NCBI GenBank assembly: GCA_049602155.1 | Contig: JBMYRH010000064.1 | Coordinates: forward strand, 1-6,036 | DNA from: JBMYRH01 sp049602155 | Lineage (GTDB): Bacteria > Myxococcota_A > UBA9042 > PHBI01 > JBMYRH01 | Direction: 5' to 3' | DNA length: 6,036 nt | In this document: piece by piece, positions 6,018-6,036 of the stretch | Layout: each line of letters opens with the position of its first letter | Numbering within the stretch: the stretch's first letter is position 1 | Made by a program: the position numbers and the translations under genes | The notes under the pieces: model-generated | Seen by the model: only the letters and a program-made list of their open reading frames with translations | The model's database searches: none | Told to the model about the DNA's origin: nothing

Positions 6018-6036
6018 GGGCTCATAGCTCAACAGG
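6018..6036 (+). tRNA. 5' end of a third tRNA, cut by the window edge
   Basis: The sequence gggctca-ta-gctcaacagg fits seven acceptor bases, T8, the purine at position 9, the 5' half of a GCTC D-stem and the start of a D-loop. It lies 35 nt after the previous CCA. The anticodon is outside the window, so the amino acid cannot be told. Confidence 0.65.

Overview
This window looks like chromosomal DNA from a high-GC, Gram-negative bacterium, most likely a deltaproteobacterial relative (Myxococcota or Bradymonadales type). The grounds are extracellular proteins with short Asp/Cys repeats of the D-x-D-C-x-D-G kind, a long Ser/Asp/Gly linker, a Tat-exported protein, and a membrane-anchored von Willebrand factor A (VWA) protein. 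The taxonomic guess rests on protein style, not on a marker gene.

Layout. Positions 1-975 hold the 3' part of a large secreted or surface protein. Its coding sequence opens in an 18-bp tandem repeat (11 units), continues through two Cys-rich modules and ends in a beta-sandwich domain. A short gap (976-1026) carries a promoter-like sequence, TTGTCA-17 bp-TAGGCT, and a 26-bp inverted repeat. These end next to the ATG at 1027, so the next transcript may be leaderless. Three tightly packed genes follow: a small Tat-exported beta-sandwich protein (1027-1455), a VWA protein with signal peptide and C-terminal membrane anchor (1452-3269, ATGA overlap), and a 765-residue two-domain peptidoglycan hydrolase-like protein (3273-5570, 3-nt gap). 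The right end (5683-6036) is a tRNA cluster: tRNA-Ser(UGA), tRNA-Ser(GCU) and the first 19 nt of a third tRNA. The tRNA spacers contain GC-rich hairpins.

How the genes may work together. The 1027-5570 block looks like one operon for an envelope-associated module. A Tat-exported Ig-like protein and an inner-membrane VWA protein facing the periplasm are made together with an Amidase_2 plus M23-like protein. The last protein has no visible signal peptide, an acidic tract interrupting its M23 domain, and altered M23 metal/catalytic motifs. The VWA domain has lost the first metal-binding (MIDAS) motif. I do not recognise this gene set as a described system. It is the best candidate here for something new, but its function is inference.
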